From Streptomyces sp. G-G2 (GTDB lineage: Bacteria; Actinomycetota; Actinomycetes; Streptomycetales; Streptomycetaceae): 64,000 bases of DNA. The position numbers were made by a program, and so were the translations under genes. Below, one piece after another: positions 56,413 through 64,000 of the stretch. Each line of letters starts with the position of its first letter. Within the stretch, counting starts at the first letter, position 1. The DNA lies in contig NZ_JASISO010000026.1 in assembly GCF_030063135.1 (NCBI RefSeq), positions 1 to 64,000 on the forward strand. Direction: 5' to 3'. Below the pieces are notes generated by a model that was given only the letters and a program-made list of their open reading frames with translations, was not told the DNA's origin and did not search any database.

Positions 56413-57467
56413 GTAGCCAAGACATTCCCGAAGAGAAGCACCTGCCGAGCGAGCAGGGCGACGCGCACCACGGTGGCGTAGCGCTGGCGGACGACCCGTT
56501 CGCCGACCCGGGCCTCCCGGCCCACCGGCCCCGTATCCAGGACATCGACGAGCGGGCGGCCAAGCGCTCCGAGCGCACGGTCGCGATGCTCTTCACGCTG
56601 TCGATGCTGGCCACGATCGGCTTCATCGCCTCGTACGTGACCCTGCCGGTCGACAAGATCGTGTTCATCTTCCCCATCGGGAAGGTGAGCGCGCTCAACT
56701 TCGCCCTCGGCATGACCCTGGGCACGGCGCTCTTCTGCATCGGCGCGGGCGCGGTCCACTGGGCCCGCACCCTGATGTCCGATGTCGAGGTCGCCGCCGA
56801 GCGCCACGAGATCGCCGCACCGCCGGAGGTCAGGGCGCAGGTCCTGTCGGACTTCGCCGACGGCGCCAAGGAGTCGGCCATCGGCCGGCGTCCCCTGATC
56901 CGCAACACGATGCTGGGCGCGCTGGCCATGCTGCCGCTGTCCGCCGTCGTGATCCTGCGCGACCTGGGTCCGCTGCCCGAGGACAAGCTCCGCAAGACGC
57001 TGTGGGCCAAGGGCAAGCTGCTCATCAACGACAACACGAACGAGCCGCTGCGTCCCGAGGACATCATCGTCGGCTCGCTCACCTTCGCCAGGCCCGAGGG
57101 CCTGGAGGAGGACCAGCACGACTTCCAGACGCAGATCGCCAAGGCTGCCCTGATGATCGTCCGCATCAAGCCGGAGGACATCAAGGACAAGCAGGAGCTG
57201 GAGTGGTCCCACGAGGGCATCGTGGCCTACTCGAAGATCTGCACCCACGTCGGCTGCCCGATCAGCCTGTACGAGCAGCAGACGCACCACGTGCTCTGCC
57301 CGTGCCACCAGTCCACCTTCGACCTCTCCGACGGCGCCCGTGTCATCTTCGGCCCGGCCGGTCACGCGCTTCCGCAGCTGCGGATCGGCGTGAATGACGA
57401 AGGCTTCCTCGAGGCGCATGGCGACTTCGAAGAGCCCGTCGGTCCTGCATTCTGGGAGCGCGGATGA
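56409..57467 (+). CDS. qcrA: Rieske iron-sulfur subunit
   Basis: 352 residues. Three N-terminal membrane helices, unlike the single helix of proteobacterial Rieske proteins (about 55-75, 92-112 and 170-190), precede the 2Fe-2S domain. Cluster ligands are C278 and H280 (CTHVGCP) and C297 and H300 (CPCHQS), with the disulfide C283-C299. The FGPAGHALPQL loop follows. It takes electrons from menaquinol and passes them to QcrC. It starts at ATG 56409 in the overlap with qcrC, and qcrB starts in its stop (ATGA). Confidence 0.97.
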   Translation: MSSQDIPEEKHLPSEQGDAHHGGVALADDPFADPGLPAHRPRIQDIDERAAKRSERTVAMLFTLSMLATIGFIASYVTLPVDKIVFIFPIGKVSALNFALGMTLGTALFCIGAGAVHWARTLMSDVEVAAERHEIAAPPEVRAQVLSDFADGAKESAIGRRPLIRNTMLGALAMLPLSAVVILRDLGPLPEDKLRKTLWAKGKLLINDNTNEPLRPEDIIVGSLTFARPEGLEEDQHDFQTQIAKAALMIVRIKPEDIKDKQELEWSHEGIVAYSKICTHVGCPISLYEQQTHHVLCPCHQSTFDLSDGARVIFGPAGHALPQLRIGVNDEGFLEAHGDFEEPVGPAFWERG

Positions 57468-59092
57468 GCACTGCCACTCAAACCACGGAGCGCAAAGCGC
57501 CTGCTGGTGAACGTGTAGCCGACTGGGCGGACGGCCGCCTGGGCATCTACAGCCTCGCCAAGTCGAACATGCGCAAGATCTTCCCGGACCACTGGTCCTT
57601 CATGCTCGGTGAGATCTGCCTGTACAGCTTCATCATCATCATCCTCACGGGTGTGTACCTGACGCTGTTCTTCCACCCGAGCATGAACGAGGTCGTGTAC
57701 CACGGCTCGTACGTGCCGATGCAGGGCGTCCAGATGTCCGAGGCCTTCGCCTCGACCCTGGACATCAGCTTCGACGTGCGCGGCGGTCTGCTCATCCGGC
57801 AGATCCACCACTGGGCGGCGCTGATCTTCGTCGCCGCGATGGTCGTGCACATGATGCGCGTGTTCTTCACCGGCGCGTTCCGCAAGCCGCGTGAGGTCAA
57901 CTGGATCTTCGGCTTCCTGCTGCTGTTCCTCGGCATGTTCACCGGATTCACCGGTTACTCGCTGCCGGACGACCTGCTCTCGGGTACCGGTGTCCGCTTC
58001 ATGCAGGGCGCCATCCTGTCCGTCCCGGTCGTCGGCACGTACCTGTCGATGTTCCTGTTCGGCGGGGAGTTCCCGGGTGGAGACTTCGTCTCGCGCTTCT
58101 ACTCGGTGCACATCCTGCTGCTGCCCGGCATCATGATGGGCCTGCTGGTGGCCCACCTGATCCTGGTCTTCTACCACAAGCACACCCAGTTCGCGGGCCC
58201 CGGCAAGACGAACAAGAACGTCGTCGGCATGCCGCTGCTCCCGGTGTACATGGCCAAGGCCGGAGGCTTCTTCTTCCTGGTCTTCGGTGTCATCGCGGCC
58301 ATCGCGGCGATCGCCTCGATCAACCCGATCTGGGCCATCGGCCCGTACCGCCCGGACCACGTGTCCACCGGTGCGCAGCCCGACTGGTACATGGGTATGC
58401 CGGAAGGCCTCATCCGTGCGATGCCCGGCTGGGAGATCAACCTCTGGGGTCACACGCTCGTCCTGGGCGTGTTCATCCCGCTGCTGCTCTTCCCGCTGGT
58501 GCTGTCCTCGATCGCGATCTACCCGTTCATCGAGGCCTGGGTCACCGGGGACAAGCGCGAGCACCACATCCTGGACCGCCCGCGCAACGTGCCGACCCGT
58601 ACGGGCTTCGGTGTCGCCTGGATCGCGGAGTACATCGTGCTCCTCATCGGCGGCGGCAACGACATGTTCGCGCAGTACTTCCACCTGTCGATCAACTCGA
58701 TCACCTGGTTCGTGCGGATCGGTTTCTTCGTCGTCCCGGTCATCGCGTTCATCATCACCAAGCGGATCTGCCTCGGCCTCCAGCGCCGGGACCGGGACAA
58801 GGTGCTGCACGGTCGCGAGACCGGCATCATCAAGCGCCTGCCGCACGGTGAGTTCGTCGAGGTCCACGAGCCGCTCTCGCAGGGCAAGCTGCACACGCTG
58901 ACCTCGTACGAGCAGTACGGGCCGATCGAGATCGGCCCGACGGTCGACGAGAACGGTGTCGAGCGCAAGGTCAAGCCGCTGGAGAGGCTCCGCGCCAAGC
59001 TGAGCAAGGGCTTCTACGGCGAGAACAACCAGATTCCGAAGCCTTCGGCGGAGGAGTACAAGGAGATCCAGAGCGGCCACGGCCACCACTGA
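57464..59092 (+). CDS. qcrB: cytochrome b subunit of the bcc complex
   Basis: 542-residue cytochrome b, longer than the 380-residue mitochondrial form, as in other actinobacteria. Helix B/D haem ligands: HHWAALIFVAAMVVHMMRVFF and VHILLLPGIMMGLLVAHLILVFYHKH. GTGVRFMQGAILSVPVVGTYLSMFLFGGEFPGG is the Qo-site PEWY region equivalent (here QPDWYMGMPEG). The C-terminal extension (about 420-542) is hydrophilic. It starts at ATG 57464 in the overlap with qcrA and ends the operon; a hairpin terminator lies 44 bp downstream. Confidence 0.97.
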   Translation: MSTATQTTERKAPAGERVADWADGRLGIYSLAKSNMRKIFPDHWSFMLGEICLYSFIIIILTGVYLTLFFHPSMNEVVYHGSYVPMQGVQMSEAFASTLDISFDVRGGLLIRQIHHWAALIFVAAMVVHMMRVFFTGAFRKPREVNWIFGFLLLFLGMFTGFTGYSLPDDLLSGTGVRFMQGAILSVPVVGTYLSMFLFGGEFPGGDFVSRFYSVHILLLPGIMMGLLVAHLILVFYHKHTQFAGPGKTNKNVVGMPLLPVYMAKAGGFFFLVFGVIAAIAAIASINPIWAIGPYRPDHVSTGAQPDWYMGMPEGLIRAMPGWEINLWGHTLVLGVFIPLLLFPLVLSSIAIYPFIEAWVTGDKREHHILDRPRNVPTRTGFGVAWIAEYIVLLIGGGNDMFAQYFHLSINSITWFVRIGFFVVPVIAFIITKRICLGLQRRDRDKVLHGRETGIIKRLPHGEFVEVHEPLSQGKLHTLTSYEQYGPIEIGPTVDENGVERKVKPLERLRAKLSKGFYGENNQIPKPSAEEYKEIQSGHGHH

Positions 59093-59137
59093 TCCTGCTT
59101 GAAGGACTGATTCAGGTCAGTCTTCGCGTCGCCACGG

Positions 59138-59174
59138 CAAGAGCCCCGTCCAGTCACTGGACGGGGCTCTTTGC
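59138..59174 (+). terminator. qcrCAB terminator
   Basis: A 16-bp stem (AAGAGCCCCGTCCAG region, 59138-59153 with 59157-59172) and 3-nt loop, 44 bp after the qcrB stop. It ends in TTTGCC. Confidence 0.85.
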
Positions 59175-59191
59175 CGTCCTCCCGCGCTGGA

Positions 59192-59197
59192 TAGGCT
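59192..59197 (+). promoter_or_regulatory. candidate -10 box for trpD
   Basis: TAGGCT at 59192-59197, with TTTGCC at 59170-59175 giving a 16-bp spacer as a possible -35. This implies a leader of about 35 nt before AGGAGC and the ATG at 59238. No trp leader peptide or attenuator was seen. Confidence 0.45.
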
Positions 59198-59237
59198 GGG
59201 GCCTCATCCATCGGCTGTGGACCATCAGGAGCGGACC

Positions 59238-60302
59238 ATGAACGTTGTGACCCCGGCAGGCGGCGGCAGCGTGGCGGCCCGCACCTGGCCGGCCGTACTG
59301 GACGCCCTGCTCGAAGGCCGCGACCTCGGTGCGGACGACACCGCGTGGGCGATGGACCGGATCATGCGGGGCGAGGCGACCGACGCGCAGATCGCCGGCT
59401 TCGTGGTGGCGCTGCGGGCCAAGGGCGAGACGGTCGCGGAGATCAACGGCCTCGTACGGACCATGTACGAACACGCCAACCTGATCGAGGTCCCCGGCCG
59501 CACGGTCGACATCGTCGGGACGGGCGGCGACGGCGCCAAGACCGTCAACATCTCCACGATGTCCGCGATCGTGGTCGCCGGTACGGGCGCCAAGGTGGTC
59601 AAGCACGGCAACCGCGCCGCGTCCTCCGCGAGCGGCGCCTCGGACGTCCTGGAGAAGCTGGGCGTCAACCTCGACCTCACCCCCGCACGGGTGACCCAGG
59701 TGGCCGAGGAGGCGGGCATCACCTTCTGCTTCGCCGTCAAGTTCCACCCGGCCCTGCGGTACGTGGCCAACGCCCGCAAGGAACTGGGCATCCGCACCAC
59801 CTTCAACGTCCTCGGCCCGCTGACCAACCCGGCGCGGGTACGGGCCCAGGCGACCGGTGTCGCCGATCCCCGGATGGCCCCCATCGTGGCGGGAGTGCTC
59901 GCCGAGCGCGGCTCCTCCGCGCTGGTCTTCCGCGGCGACGACGGCTTCGACGAGCTGACCACGACCGCGACCTCCCGGGTGTGGTGGGTGCGCGACGGCG
60001 CGGTCACCGAGCACCGCTTCGACCCGCGCGACCTCGGGATCCCGGTGGTGGACGTCTCCGCGCTGCGGGGCGCGGACCCCTCGTACAACGCGGACGTGGC
60101 CCGCAGGCTGCTGGCGGGCGAGAGGGGCCCGGTCCGCGAGGCCGTCCTGCTGAACTCGGCGGCGGCCCTGGTCGCCCTGGACCCGGGCGCGGGCACCCTG
60201 GAGGAGCAGCTGGCGGCGGGCATCGTCCGGGCGGCCGAATCGATCGACTCCGGCGCGGCCGAGGCGGCGCTGGCACGCTGGGTGCGGGCGAGCAACGCGT
60301 AG
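59238..60302 (+). CDS. trpD: anthranilate phosphoribosyltransferase TrpD
   Basis: Transfers phosphoribosyl from PRPP to anthranilate, the second step of tryptophan synthesis. 354 residues. PRPP site DIVGTGGDGAKTVNISTMSAIVVAG, anthranilate/Mg region KVVKHGNRAASSASGASDVLEKLGVN, and the LGPLTNPARVRAQATGV motif. The first ~20 residues (VTPAGGGSVAARTWPAV) extend beyond shorter homologues. ATG 59238 has AGGAGC. It is not in a trp operon here; it stands alone after the qcr genes. The SAM riboswitch region follows. Confidence 0.96.
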   Translation: MNVVTPAGGGSVAARTWPAVLDALLEGRDLGADDTAWAMDRIMRGEATDAQIAGFVVALRAKGETVAEINGLVRTMYEHANLIEVPGRTVDIVGTGGDGAKTVNISTMSAIVVAGTGAKVVKHGNRAASSASGASDVLEKLGVNLDLTPARVTQVAEEAGITFCFAVKFHPALRYVANARKELGIRTTFNVLGPLTNPARVRAQATGVADPRMAPIVAGVLAERGSSALVFRGDDGFDELTTTATSRVWWVRDGAVTEHRFDPRDLGIPVVDVSALRGADPSYNADVARRLLAGERGPVREAVLLNSAAALVALDPGAGTLEEQLAAGIVRAAESIDSGAAEAALARWVRASNA

Positions 60303-60399
60303 CGCGTCCGGGCCGCCGTACGGCGGTTTCGCGTCAGGCCCCGGTTCCGCCATGCGGACCGGGGCTTGTGCGTGCGGGATCTTGTGGCAGGATGCTCAG

Positions 60400-60518
60400 C
60401 AGGTCACGAGTGACAGCGTTTAGGCCCCGGCTTGCTGTCCGGCAACCCTCCTTCCGTGGCGGGGTGCCCCGGGTGATGACCAGGCCGTAGGCAGCAAGGC
60501 TTGCGGCAAGCGCGGATC
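60400..60518 (+). ncRNA. SAM-IV-type riboswitch
   Basis: Conserved core strings in order: GGTCACGAGTGACAGCG (60402-60418), AGGCCCCGGCTTGCTG (about 60422-60437), CCGGCAACCCTCC, GTGGCGGGGTGCCCCGGGTGATGACC and AGGC. These match the SAM-IV aptamer of Streptomyces and relatives, as I know it. The 3' limit is taken at the pseudoknot-forming tail before the terminator. It should bind S-adenosylmethionine and control the downstream PLP-enzyme gene at 60735. Confidence 0.85.
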
Positions 60519-60559
60519 CCTCGATTCCAGGGGTCCTGGTCTCTCGAGGAGCGTTTTTT
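60519..60559 (+). terminator. intrinsic terminator, expression platform of the riboswitch
   Basis: Stacked stems CCTCGA (60519-60524) with TCGAGG (60544-60549) and CCAGG (60527-60531) with CCTGG (60535-60539), followed by TTTTTT (60554-60559). Position directly after the aptamer suggests SAM-dependent premature termination. Confidence 0.75.
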
Positions 60560-60734
60560 CGTGAGCAAGCGAATGCGATAGGGCGACTCCGCCCCTTCTT
60601 CACCCCCGGAACAGGGTCCTGTCCGCGTACCGCGGCGCGCCCACCGTCCCCCGGGGTCTTCCCGTACCCCGCCGCACCCGGCCGCGTACGGGCCGTCTGA
60701 AGCCATTCACCCCTGCCTGCCGGGAGATACCGCC

Positions 60735-62153
60735 ATGTCCGCTTCCCCGAACGCCGCTGCCGCCACCGCTGCCGCCACCGCTGCCGACACCGCCACCGCT
60801 GCCGACACCGCCTGCGACGCCGCCTGTGCCGAGCCGCTCCAGGTGCTGGGCCGCGACGTCACCGTCCCGCTCGTCACCGGCGGCGAAGTCACCTACGCGG
60901 CCCTGGACTACGCCGCCAGCGCCCCGGCCCTGCAGCGGGTCTGGGACGACGTGGCCGCGTACGCCCCGTACTACGGCAGCGTGCACCGGGGCGCCGGGTA
61001 CCTCTCGCAGCTCTCCACCGACCTCTTCGAGCAGAGCCGGGTCACGGTCGCGGAGTTCCTCGACTGCCGCCCCACCGACCAGGTGGTCTTCACCCGCTCC
61101 ACCACCGACTCGCTCAACCTGCTCGGCCAGGTGCTGCCCGCCGACTGCCAGGTGTTCGTCTTCGAGACCGAGCACCACGCCTCGCTGCTGCCGTGGCGTG
61201 ACGCGCAGGTCACCTACCTCAACGCCCCGCGCACCCCGGAGCAGGCCGTCGCCACCCTGGAGCGCGCGCTGGCCGACCGCGACCCCTACGGCCCCGCCTT
61301 GGTCTGCGTCACCGGCGCGTCCAACGTCACCGGTGAGCTGTGGCCGGTCAAGGAACTCGCCGCCGCCGCCCACGCCCACGGCGCGCGGATCGTGCTGGAC
61401 GCCGCGCAGCTGGCCCCGCACCACCCCGTGTCCGTCCAGGAGCTGGACGTCGACTGGATCGCCTTCTCCGGCCACAAGCTGTACGCGCCCTTCGGCTCGG
61501 GCGTGCTCGCCGGGCGGGCCGACTGGCTCCAGGCGGCCGACCCGTACCTCGCGGGCGGCGGCGCCTCCCGCAAGGTGGCCCGGCGCGAGGACGGCGGCGT
61601 GGACGTCGAGTGGCACACCACCGCGGCGCGCCACGAGGCCGGTTCGCCGAACGTCATCGGCGTCTACTCCATCGCCTCCGCCTGCCGCGCCCTGACCGAG
61701 GCCGGGTTCGACACGCTGGTCGCCCGTGAGCGGCACCTGATCGCGAAGGTCCGCGAGGGCCTGGCCGGCGTCCCGGCCGTGCGGGTCCTGTCCCTGTTCG
61801 GGGACGACGCGCCGCGCGTGGGGGTCATCTCGTTCGTGGTGGACGGCTGGAACAGCTCGCACTTCGCGGCGGCGCTGTCCGCCGAGTACGGGATCGGGGT
61901 GCGCGACGGCCTGTTCTGCGCCCACCCGCTGGTCCGCACGCTGCTGGGCAGCGCACCGCAGGAGCCGGGCGAGTGCGGGGCGCCGGAGGCGGAGCCGGGC
62001 GAGCTCTCGCTGAACGCGATCCGCGTCAGCTTCGGCGCCGGTACCCCGGACGAGCACGTGGAGCGGTTCGTGGGGGCCGTGCGCGAGCTGGTCACCCAGG
62101 GCGCGCGGTGGACGTACCGCACCGAAGAGGGCCGCTGCGTCCCCGCCGTCTGA
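60735..62153 (+). CDS. class V aminotransferase / cysteine desulfurase-like PLP enzyme under SAM-IV control
   Basis: 472-residue PLP enzyme. The first ~33 residues are a low-complexity Ala/Thr/Asp tract (18-bp DNA repeats). Fold-type I core: LDYAASAPAL, TRSTTDSLNLL, FETEHHASLLPW (H148 region), VTGASNVTGE, VLDAAQLAPHHPV (D222), and the Schiff-base lysine K248 in AFSGHKLYAPFGSGV. The C-terminal domain has IRVSFGAGTPDEHVERF. The nearest relatives by motif are SufS/EgtE/CsdA-type enzymes, but no SufS-type active-site cysteine loop is obvious. Control by SAM suggests a role in methionine, cysteine or sulfur recycling. GGGAG precedes ATG 60735. Confidence 0.85.
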   Translation: MSASPNAAAATAAATAADTATAADTACDAACAEPLQVLGRDVTVPLVTGGEVTYAALDYAASAPALQRVWDDVAAYAPYYGSVHRGAGYLSQLSTDLFEQSRVTVAEFLDCRPTDQVVFTRSTTDSLNLLGQVLPADCQVFVFETEHHASLLPWRDAQVTYLNAPRTPEQAVATLERALADRDPYGPALVCVTGASNVTGELWPVKELAAAAHAHGARIVLDAAQLAPHHPVSVQELDVDWIAFSGHKLYAPFGSGVLAGRADWLQAADPYLAGGGASRKVARREDGGVDVEWHTTAARHEAGSPNVIGVYSIASACRALTEAGFDTLVARERHLIAKVREGLAGVPAVRVLSLFGDDAPRVGVISFVVDGWNSSHFAAALSAEYGIGVRDGLFCAHPLVRTLLGSAPQEPGECGAPEAEPGELSLNAIRVSFGAGTPDEHVERFVGAVRELVTQGARWTYRTEEGRCVPAV

Positions 62154-62191
62154 CGTCGTCGCCTCGATCGGCGGCGGGGCCGTCCACGCGG

Positions 62192-62215
62192 GCCCGGTTC
62201 CGGCCGGGACCGGGC
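62192..62215. terminator. hairpin terminator between convergent genes
   Basis: A 10-bp stem with one wobble (62192-62201 with 62206-62215) between the PLP-enzyme gene and the convergent Lrp-type gene. Confidence 0.6.
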
Positions 62216-62255
62216 GGCCGGGGCGCGGGGACGCCTCAGGCGGGCGGGCCGGCGG

Positions 62256-62537
62256 TCAGCCGTCCAGGCCGATCGCGAAGGCCGCTTCCAGGTCGTGCTG
62301 GGAGTAGGTGCGGAACGCCACGTGGGTGTCCGTCGCCTCCACGCCCGGGATCTTGCTGATGCGGCCCGGGATGATGTCCGCCAGGTCGTCGTGGCGGTGC
62401 ACACGGACCAGGGCGATCAGGTCGTAGGTCCCCGTGACGGAGTAGACCTCGCTGACGTTCTCCAGCGCGGCGATCGACTCGGCGATCTCGGGGATGCGGT
62501 CCACGCTGGTCTTGATGAGCACGATCGCGGTGATCAC
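62256..62537 (-). CDS. stand-alone Lrp/AsnC ligand-binding (RAM) domain protein
   Basis: 93 residues: VITAIVLIKTSVDRIPEIAESIAALENVSEVYSVTGTYDLIALVRVHRHDDLADIIPGRISKIPGVEATDTHVAF is a full RAM domain (beta-alpha-beta-beta-alpha-beta). The usual N-terminal helix-turn-helix is missing, so it cannot bind DNA on its own. It may bind an amino acid and act with a partner, or bind other Lrp proteins. The GTG start at 62537 overlaps the rhomboid gene stop by 4 bp, implying translational coupling. Confidence 0.87.
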   Translation of the reverse strand: MITAIVLIKTSVDRIPEIAESIAALENVSEVYSVTGTYDLIALVRVHRHDDLADIIPGRISKIPGVEATDTHVAFRTYSQHDLEAAFAIGLDG

Positions 62538-63268
62538 GGCTGGCTGTCTCCCTCGGTGGCCGTCGCTGGTCGCCTCACTCTAGTCGTACGCCGATATCGG
62601 ACCCAGGCGTAGAGGAAGCCGACCGAGAAGCCCACCACGTGGGCCAGGTAGGCCACTCCGGGTCCGCTGCCCGCGCGCTGGGCCGCCAGCCATTGCAGGC
62701 CGAACCAGAACAGCAGCACGATCCAGGCCGGGAAGCGCAGCGGCACGAAGAAGAGGAACGGGAACAGGCTGGTCACCCTGGCCTTGGGGAAGAGGCAGAG
62801 GAAGGCGCCCAGGACGGCCGAGATGGCTCCCGAAGCGCCCACCAGGGTCTGGTCGGAGGACGCGTTGGCCGCCGCGTACGCCGCCAGCGCGAGGTAGCCC
62901 GTGGTCACGTAGAAGGCGAGGAAGCGGATCCGGCCCATCCGTTCCTCGGCCATCGCGCCGAAGACGTACAGGAACAGGCCGTTCCCCAGGAGGTGCAGCC
63001 AGCTGCCGTGCACGAACAGCGCGGTCAGCGGGGTGAGCGCGGCGCGGCCGGAGCCGGTGAGGAGTTCGTCTGGCACGACGCCCCAGCGCCGGAAGTACGC
63101 CGTCCCCGCGGCCACCAGCCGCTCGCCCGTGCCGTAGACCGGGTTGAGCCCGGAGGCCGGGCCCAGGACGAAGACCACCGCGCAGCCCACGATCAGCGCG
63201 TACGTCACCACGGGCCCGCGGGCGGCCTCGCGCAGGGTCGGCCAGCTGAGGGTCATGGGACAGAGCAT
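62534..63268 (-). CDS. rhomboid family intramembrane serine protease
   Basis: 244-residue membrane protease with six or seven helices. Catalytic motifs are LTALFVHGSWLHLLGNGLFLYVFG (N96), GASGAISAVLG (nucleophile S146) and YLAHVVGFSVGFLYAW (H210). The short basic tail has TRVRRPATATE. It cleaves single-span membrane proteins; the substrate is unknown. The start may be ATG 63268, or ATG 63256, four codons later. Its stop overlaps the GTG of the Lrp-type gene. Confidence 0.92.
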   Translation of the reverse strand: MLCPMTLSWPTLREAARGPVVTYALIVGCAVVFVLGPASGLNPVYGTGERLVAAGTAYFRRWGVVPDELLTGSGRAALTPLTALFVHGSWLHLLGNGLFLYVFGAMAEERMGRIRFLAFYVTTGYLALAAYAAANASSDQTLVGASGAISAVLGAFLCLFPKARVTSLFPFLFFVPLRFPAWIVLLFWFGLQWLAAQRAGSGPGVAYLAHVVGFSVGFLYAWVRYRRTTRVRRPATATEGDSQP

Positions 63269-63429
63269 GGCGTAAGCGGAGGGACCCGGGCAGCTTGCCC
63301 CGCCGCGTCTCGCATGGAGGACGGGACTCCACGGGAGGGTGACGTCAGGCCGTAGGGTTACGTGCTGCGGTCCCGCCGAGAGGCGCGGACCGCTTTAATT
63401 GAAACAACGACGAAGGAGAGAGCGGCCTG

Positions 63430-63669
63430 ATGACGGTTCCCCTGCCGACCGAGACCACCCGGTGGCGCTGCACGCTGTGCGGCAACCTCACGCGGTTCGA
63501 CGTCACCCGCTCGTCGAAGGTCGTGGAGTACGTCCACCTGGACCTCGCCGGGGAGCCCAAGGTCGAGGAGCGCGAGGTGGTCAATGAGACCATCGAGTCG
63601 GTCCGCTGCCGCTGGTGCAACGCGGTGGACCAGATCGAACTCGTGGCACGGCCGGGTGCCGACTCCTGA
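63430..63669 (+). CDS. small zinc ribbon protein (79 aa)
   Basis: 79 residues with two CxxC knuckles: WRCTLCGNLTRFDV (about C14, C17) and VRCRWCNAVDQIEL (about C59, C62), separated by an acidic beta region (VVEYVHLDLAGEPKVEEREVV). The pattern is a zinc ribbon, possibly an RNA- or protein-binding module. ATG 63430 follows GGAGAG. The next gene (NYN-type) starts 48 bp downstream. Function not known. Confidence 0.8.
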   Translation: MTVPLPTETTRWRCTLCGNLTRFDVTRSSKVVEYVHLDLAGEPKVEEREVVNETIESVRCRWCNAVDQIELVARPGADS

Positions 63670-63716
63670 CGGAGTCGGTGCCCTCGGACCAGAAGTAACG
63701 GTAGGGGTGACGGATC

Positions 63717-64000
63717 GTGGAGCCAGCAAGCGGCGCGGAGTCGGCCGACGCGGCCGGTGACGCCGCGGAGGTGCTCGACCGACCGCTGCCCGAAGGCGTG
63801 CGGCGCCGGGTGGTCGCGCTGGTCTCGGACGCCTTCGGCGGCCTGACGGTCGCCGACCTGCCCGGCCAGTTGCGCCAGTACGCCCGGTTCACGCCCTCCC
63901 GGCGGGCCAAGTTCGCGGGCAACGCGATGGCGGCGGCCGTGGAGAGCGACGCCGTCTTCCGCGGCCGGGTCGCCGAGAAGCTGCGCGAGGGCCAGCCCGA
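63717..64000 (+). CDS. NYN-domain-type protein, N-terminal part (cut by window end)
   Basis: The open frame from GTG 63717 runs off the window (about 94 codons). It begins VEPASGAESADAAGDAAEVLDRPLPEGVRRRVVALVSDAFGGLTVADLPGQLRQYARFTPSRRAKFAGNAMAAAVESD, which I recognise as the helical N-terminus of a Streptomyces NYN (PIN-like) nuclease-domain protein. The nuclease domain itself is not in the window, so this is from memory of the N-terminus only. AGGGGTG precedes the start. Confidence 0.6.
   Translation, partial: MEPASGAESADAAGDAAEVLDRPLPEGVRRRVVALVSDAFGGLTVADLPGQLRQYARFTPSRRAKFAGNAMAAAVESDAVFRGRVAEKLREGQP

Noticed and set aside
57362..59089. 575-residue open frame antisense to qcrB
   Set aside because: Shadow of the cytochrome b gene; no start signals or domains.
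1..64000. CRISPR arrays, insertion sequences, att sites, tRNA or rRNA genes
   Set aside because: I scanned for repeat-spacer patterns, transposase motifs, tRNA-like cloverleaf CCA ends and rRNA strings and saw none; a tRNA scan would be decisive.

Overview
This window is high-GC actinobacterial DNA and almost certainly a Streptomyces chromosome core region. The evidence is third-position GC bias throughout, frequent GTG starts, GTGA/ATGA stop-start overlaps, many TAnnnT-N6-8-start (leaderless) promoters, a GlnR-type box in front of glnA, a SAM-IV-type riboswitch, an aa3/bcc cytochrome set with a diheme QcrC, and the Streptomyces-type intergenic repeat at 47.8-48.1 kb. I see no rRNA, tRNA, CRISPR array, insertion sequence or prophage.

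Layout. 0-10 kb: an SDR and an FAD enzyme, a TPR regulator, lipoate synthesis (lipB, lipA), small conserved membrane proteins, and glutamine synthetase I (glnA) behind a GlnR site. 9.7-20.3 kb: a divergent TetR/SDR pair, then a leftward block with pyruvate dehydrogenase E1 (aceE), a GntR regulator, an E2 acyltransferase with one lipoyl domain, lipoamide dehydrogenase and leucyl aminopeptidase. LipB and LipA supply the cofactor carried by that E2. 20.7-27.5 kb: a five-gene rightward cluster encoding a secreted deacetylase-like protein, a PelF-type glycosyltransferase, a 12-TM membrane protein, a spherulin-4/Sph3-like protein and a GH114 lipoprotein. This is the most notable region: the gene content parallels fungal galactosaminogalactan and bacterial Pel exopolysaccharide loci.

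27.5-39.5 kb: a histidine kinase, a rhomboid-like protein and an MprF-type lysyltransferase-like protein; late cobalamin assembly genes (cobT, an MBL-CobU fusion, cobS) scattered among pspA/pspAA, DUF3043, a methyltransferase and an orphan response regulator. 39.6-49.5 kb: an RND permease, quinolinate synthase (nadA), an IscA-type Fe-S carrier, an anchored hypothetical protein, a PfkB kinase and a cysteine desulfurase-TusA fusion. The NadA cluster, LipA clusters and Rieske centre in this window all need Fe-S assembly.

49.7-59.1 kb: the aerobic terminal respiratory chain, ctaC-ctaD-ctaF then ctaE and qcrC-qcrA-qcrB, interrupted by an L,D-transpeptidase lipoprotein and a degenerate receiver protein. 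59.2-64 kb: trpD, a SAM-IV riboswitch with an intrinsic terminator in front of a class V aminotransferase, a rhomboid protease coupled to a stand-alone Lrp/RAM protein, a zinc ribbon protein, and the start of a NYN-type protein cut by the window end.

Gene names rest on recognisable motifs and synteny as remembered. No database search was run, and starts were chosen by Shine-Dalgarno sequence, leaderless -10 spacing or overlap.
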